A stretch of DNA of 64,000 nt, taken from contig NZ_ATDL01000022.1 of NCBI RefSeq assembly GCF_000416985.1, positions 186,001 to 250,000 of the forward strand, in the 5' to 3' direction. Each line of letters starts with the position of its first letter. Position 1 is the first letter of the stretch. Source of the DNA: Sphingobacterium paucimobilis HER1398. GTDB lineage: Bacteria; Bacteroidota; Bacteroidia; Sphingobacteriales; Sphingobacteriaceae. The position numbers were made by a program, and so were the translations under genes. The notes below the pieces were generated by a model. That model ran no database searches. It worked only from the letters and a program-made list of their open reading frames with translations, and was not told the origin of the DNA. Below are positions 61,276 through 64,000 of the stretch, in pieces.

Positions 61276-64000
61276 TTATCTCCTTACTACAAAATATCCT
61301 TTCTCCCTTCTCCACTTACCGTTCTCCTTGACATCCAAGTAGTAATAATAAGTACCGTCCCGGTGCCACTCGCCGGTATACTTCTTATCCTGATTGTTGT
61401 ACCCGACAATTTCCGCCATTACCACACCGTTCTTGTCGAAGATCGTCACCTTATTGTCCAGATGATCTTCAATACCGTCCAGTTGGAAGAATTCATTGAT
61501 ACCGTCATAGTTAGGTGACACAGCCCTATGTGGACGAATGACCGTACTCTTTTCGTCATCGACAATACGGATAGTAGCTTCCACTGGAACAGCCGCCTCA
61601 TAATTCTCATTGCCTGGTTGTACTGCCGTGACTACCAACGTCGCCCCCTTCAAAAGCTCTCGTATTTCCTCCTTGGTCGACATCTTGATTGGTGCTCCAT
61701 TCACATGTAGAGCTACCTGTAACCCCGACGTAGCAATAGCCTCCAAAGTGATCGTCGGTGTACTTCTTTTGATCTCCTCTGGCGCATGGAAAGTAATGGT
61801 CTGCTTAGCTTTATGGATCAACAAAGTTGCTGTAAACACACCACCCTCATGATTGGCATTCGCCTTTACTTCGGCAGTCACTTTATAACTGCCCGCATTG
61901 ATCTGATTATTGCCATGATACTCTACATCCAGCAGTTCAATTCCTGTTCCTTTCAACAGCAGGCTTTTTGCCGTACCATCGTAATCGAACTCAACGTCCT
62001 CTAGCAGAAGCCCCGTCAACGCAGCTTTGGTAATCTCCAAGTTGGCACCCACGTAATCAATCGTATAATTGGTTGCCTCTAGGCTGCCAAGTTCGATGGG
62101 GTAAGTTCCCACGTCTTCTCCTGGGATACGGGTCAACTTACCGGTAAGCACCGCATCGGTATCCCCGTTCTTCAGATCATTGGTATTAACCATATAACTA
62201 AGTTCCGGATCACGATCACCGTACATCTTTGTTTTCGCTTGTGCAGCAACAGTAAGCGCTGCCGGTTTGACGGTCAATTCAAAAGTAACATCCGGTGCGG
62301 CCAGGTACTTAACGCTGCCCGGTTGCTGAGCGGTAATCCTTACGACACCTACTTTTTTGATTTCGATTACTTTATTGGCGCTGTTGTACTCAGCAATACT
62401 ATTATCAGCCGACACATAGCTCACTTCCAGCCCTGATGTCGCCGTAGCTCCAGGGTCAAAAGCTGGATCGCCGTATATTTTCACAATATCCGCTATCGGA
62501 TCAATAGTTTGCGCTACCTGTGCGGCACAGTATTCCATTCCGGCGATATCGTCAGGGATATCCCACCCTTTATCAGAGACCAGCCTATCGTGTGCTTCCG
62601 TAGCACTAAGACCATAGGTGAGCCCTGCTCCCCCCAGAGGCAGGTCAACGGGCGTATTCAGATTCGCTGCCCAACCGTTGAGCGTACTTGAGTAATTGAA
62701 ACAGTCCATACCCGAACTGTCCAAGATAAGATACAAGTCAGTAACAGCACTCAGATTCCATCCACCCAGATCCTGGTTGAATGCTTTGGCATTATACAAC
62801 ATCATTGTCATCGCCTGTACATTCTGGACATCCCACTTGCTCAAGTCTTGATTGAAGACTGACGCTTCCGAAAACATGCTTTCCATATTCTCTACTTGCT
62901 CGATATTCCATCCTGTTATATCCCGATTGAAAGCCGATGCACCAGAGAACATCGATCCCATCGTTGTCACCTTTTGGGTATCCCAATTATCGATATTCCC
63001 ATTAAATAATGACGCATAGTTAAACATCCGCTCCATATTTTCTACACTTCCAACATTCCATTTATCAAGGTTCTGATTAAATGCTTCGGCCTCCGAAAAC
63101 ATAGTCGACATATCCTTTACTTTTTCAGTATTCCAGTTTCCAATATCCTGATTAAAGGACTTTGCCCACAAGAACATCGCTGACATATCCTCAACATTCT
63201 TCGTATTCCAGCTACCGATATTCTGATTAAACTGAGTAGATCCACGGAAAAGACAAGCCATTTTCGTGATATGTTCTGTATTCCATAATTCCATATTGGT
63301 TACAGAAACCAATGTTTTACAACCATCGAACATATACCACATACTCCTCACTTGCGATAAATCTGGGATATCCTTTGCCGTAACTACAGTTAGACTTTCC
63401 GCACCTGAAAAAGCCCATTCCATATTCGTCCATGTACTGGTTCCCCACTGCCTGACATCGACCAGGTGCGCTTTAACACCCCCTGAAATCGAGAAATATT
63501 TTAAATTTTGAGATTCTAGATTCAACACGACTTTACTCCCCACAGGCAGTCCTGAAATATAAACATCAGTCTGTCCGTTAGATATCGTCCCGTCTCCCGA
63601 TTTTGTACCGTCCGTGGTGACCCATGTATAGCTTACCTCTCCCGAAACCTCAACTTTGAAGCGAATATAACCCGCGATTAAATTTTTACTGAGATCCCAT
63701 TCCGTAATAAACAAATTGGGTGACACACAAGCCTCTATACCTGCTACATCATCTGCTATTTCCCAGCCCTTAGCTACCGTCAAGACATTGTGGGCAGCTT
63801 GGGCATTGGTACCGTAAGTCAGTCCTTCCCCACCCAGGAACAGGTCATCTGGTGTATCGGGGTTCGTAGCCCAGCCGATCAGTGTGTTCGAGTAATTGAT
63901 ACAATCCATACCCGAATTATCAAAAATATTGGATATACCATTTACATTGCTCAAGTTCCATCTACCAAGATTCTGATTGAATGCCTTGGCTTCATTAAAC
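61276..64000 (-). CDS. BspA-repeat, MBG-domain T9SS cargo (5' end outside window)
   Basis: The reading frame is open to the window edge, so at least ~908 residues are visible and the N-terminus is missing. In the visible order: a cap (SSGMDCINYSNTLIGWA-like), DUF285/BspA-type 25-residue repeats (DIGSWNTKNVEDMSAMFLWA, then DIGNWNTEKVKDMSTMFSEA and others), a second identical cap, several MBG-like beta domains (KTKMYGDRDPELSYMV) and a type B T9SS sorting domain (AVSPNYDGINEFFQLDGIED, YYYYLDVKENGKWRREKG). Such proteins are secreted and surface-bound or released; adhesion is inferred. It forms a unit with PorP/SprF downstream. Confidence 0.9.
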   Translation of the reverse strand, partial: FNEAKAFNQNLGRWNLSNVNGISNIFDNSGMDCINYSNTLIGWATNPDTPDDLFLGGEGLTYGTNAQAAHNVLTVAKGWEIADDVAGIEACVSPNLFITEWDLSKNLIAGYIRFKVEVSGEVSYTWVTTDGTKSGDGTISNGQTDVYISGLPVGSKVVLNLESQNLKYFSISGGVKAHLVDVRQWGTSTWTNMEWAFSGAESLTVVTAKDIPDLSQVRSMWYMFDGCKTLVSVTNMELWNTEHITKMACLFRGSTQFNQNIGSWNTKNVEDMSAMFLWAKSFNQDIGNWNTEKVKDMSTMFSEAEAFNQNLDKWNVGSVENMERMFNYASLFNGNIDNWDTQKVTTMGSMFSGASAFNRDITGWNIEQVENMESMFSEASVFNQDLSKWDVQNVQAMTMMLYNAKAFNQDLGGWNLSAVTDLYLILDSSGMDCFNYSSTLNGWAANLNTPVDLPLGGAGLTYGLSATEAHDRLVSDKGWDIPDDIAGMEYCAAQVAQTIDPIADIVKIYGDPAFDPGATATSGLEVSYVSADNSIAEYNSANKVIEIKKVGVVRITAQQPGSVKYLAAPDVTFELTVKPAALTVAAQAKTKMYGDRDPELSYMVNTNDLKNGDTDAVLTGKLTRIPGEDVGTYPIELGSLEATNYTIDYVGANLEITKAALTGLLLEDVEFDYDGTAKSLLLKGTGIELLDVEYHGNNQINAGSYKVTAEVKANANHEGGVFTATLLIHKAKQTITFHAPEEIKRSTPTITLEAIATSGLQVALHVNGAPIKMSTKEEIRELLKGATLVVTAVQPGNENYEAAVPVEATIRIVDDEKSTVIRPHRAVSPNYDGINEFFQLDGIEDHLDNKVTIFDKNGVVMAEIVGYNNQDKKYTGEWHRDGTYYYYLDVKENGKWRREKGYFVVRR

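Noticed and set aside
1..64000. tRNA or rRNA genes, prophage integrase or terminase
   Set aside because: None was recognised in either strand by motif reading; weak cases cannot be excluded without a covariance search.

Overview
The window looks like a chromosome segment of a Bacteroidota bacterium, most likely Sphingobacteriaceae (Sphingobacterium or Pedobacter-like); this is inferred. Signs are a SusC/SusD pair with a TlpA-like partner, PorP/SprF and a type IX secretion (T9SS) type B cargo, fimbrillin-family lipoproteins, A-rich leaders instead of Shine-Dalgarno sites at most starts, and the ligase-associated DNA repair operon. No rRNA, tRNA or CRISPR array was recognised.

Layout. 0-5.3 kb: panD, then envelope/stress genes (DUF421, DUF72, PRC-barrel, OmpA-like, DUF4142, a lipoprotein). 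5.5-12.5 kb: a glycan cluster (GT4 glycosyltransferase, two unrecognised helix-rich toroid-like proteins, a convergent GH130 enzyme, a coupled SDR oxidoreductase). 12.5-15.6 kb: DUF6766 protein, a collapsed membrane-protein pseudogene, a nucleotidyltransferase-fold protein, a metallophosphoesterase and a PfpI-like protein. 15.6-20.8 kb: an island of small poorly known proteins around a membrane LytTR regulator, with unusual strictly phased repeats (8-bp TAACNNNN arrays and seven NGTAT boxes at exact 11-bp spacing). 20.9-26.9 kb: TlpA-like/SusD/SusC operon whose SusC N-terminus carries in-frame repeat DNA.

26.9-35.1 kb is a defence region: a possible structured leader, two short genes interrupted at poly-A tracts, a short type II-like CBASS operon (57-aa protein, CD-NTase, E2-like protein, HNH-SAVED effector, unrecognised 392-aa protein) and a RloA/RloB (AbiL-like) pair. 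35.1-40.6 kb is a mutagenesis-type cassette (divergent XRE regulator, Y-family polymerase, short DnaE, DnaQ/GIY-YIG protein) followed by a decayed copy of the regulator's 5' end.

41-47.2 kb: two small stress-type proteins, then two divergent modules, each a ~60-aa peptide plus a fimbrillin-like lipoprotein. 47.5-53.8 kb: KatE catalase, GNAT acetyltransferase, NEW3-domain protein with ABC transporter. 53.9-59.6 kb: the four overlapping ligase-associated repair genes. 59.7-64 kb: MliC-like lipoprotein, PorP/SprF, and the 3' part of a large BspA-repeat/MBG T9SS cargo that runs off the window.

The best candidates for undescribed biology are the phased-repeat/LytTR island, the extra genes of the CBASS operon, the possible -1 frameshift gene at 27.6-28.0 kb, the peptide-plus-fimbrillin modules and the GT4/GH130 cluster.
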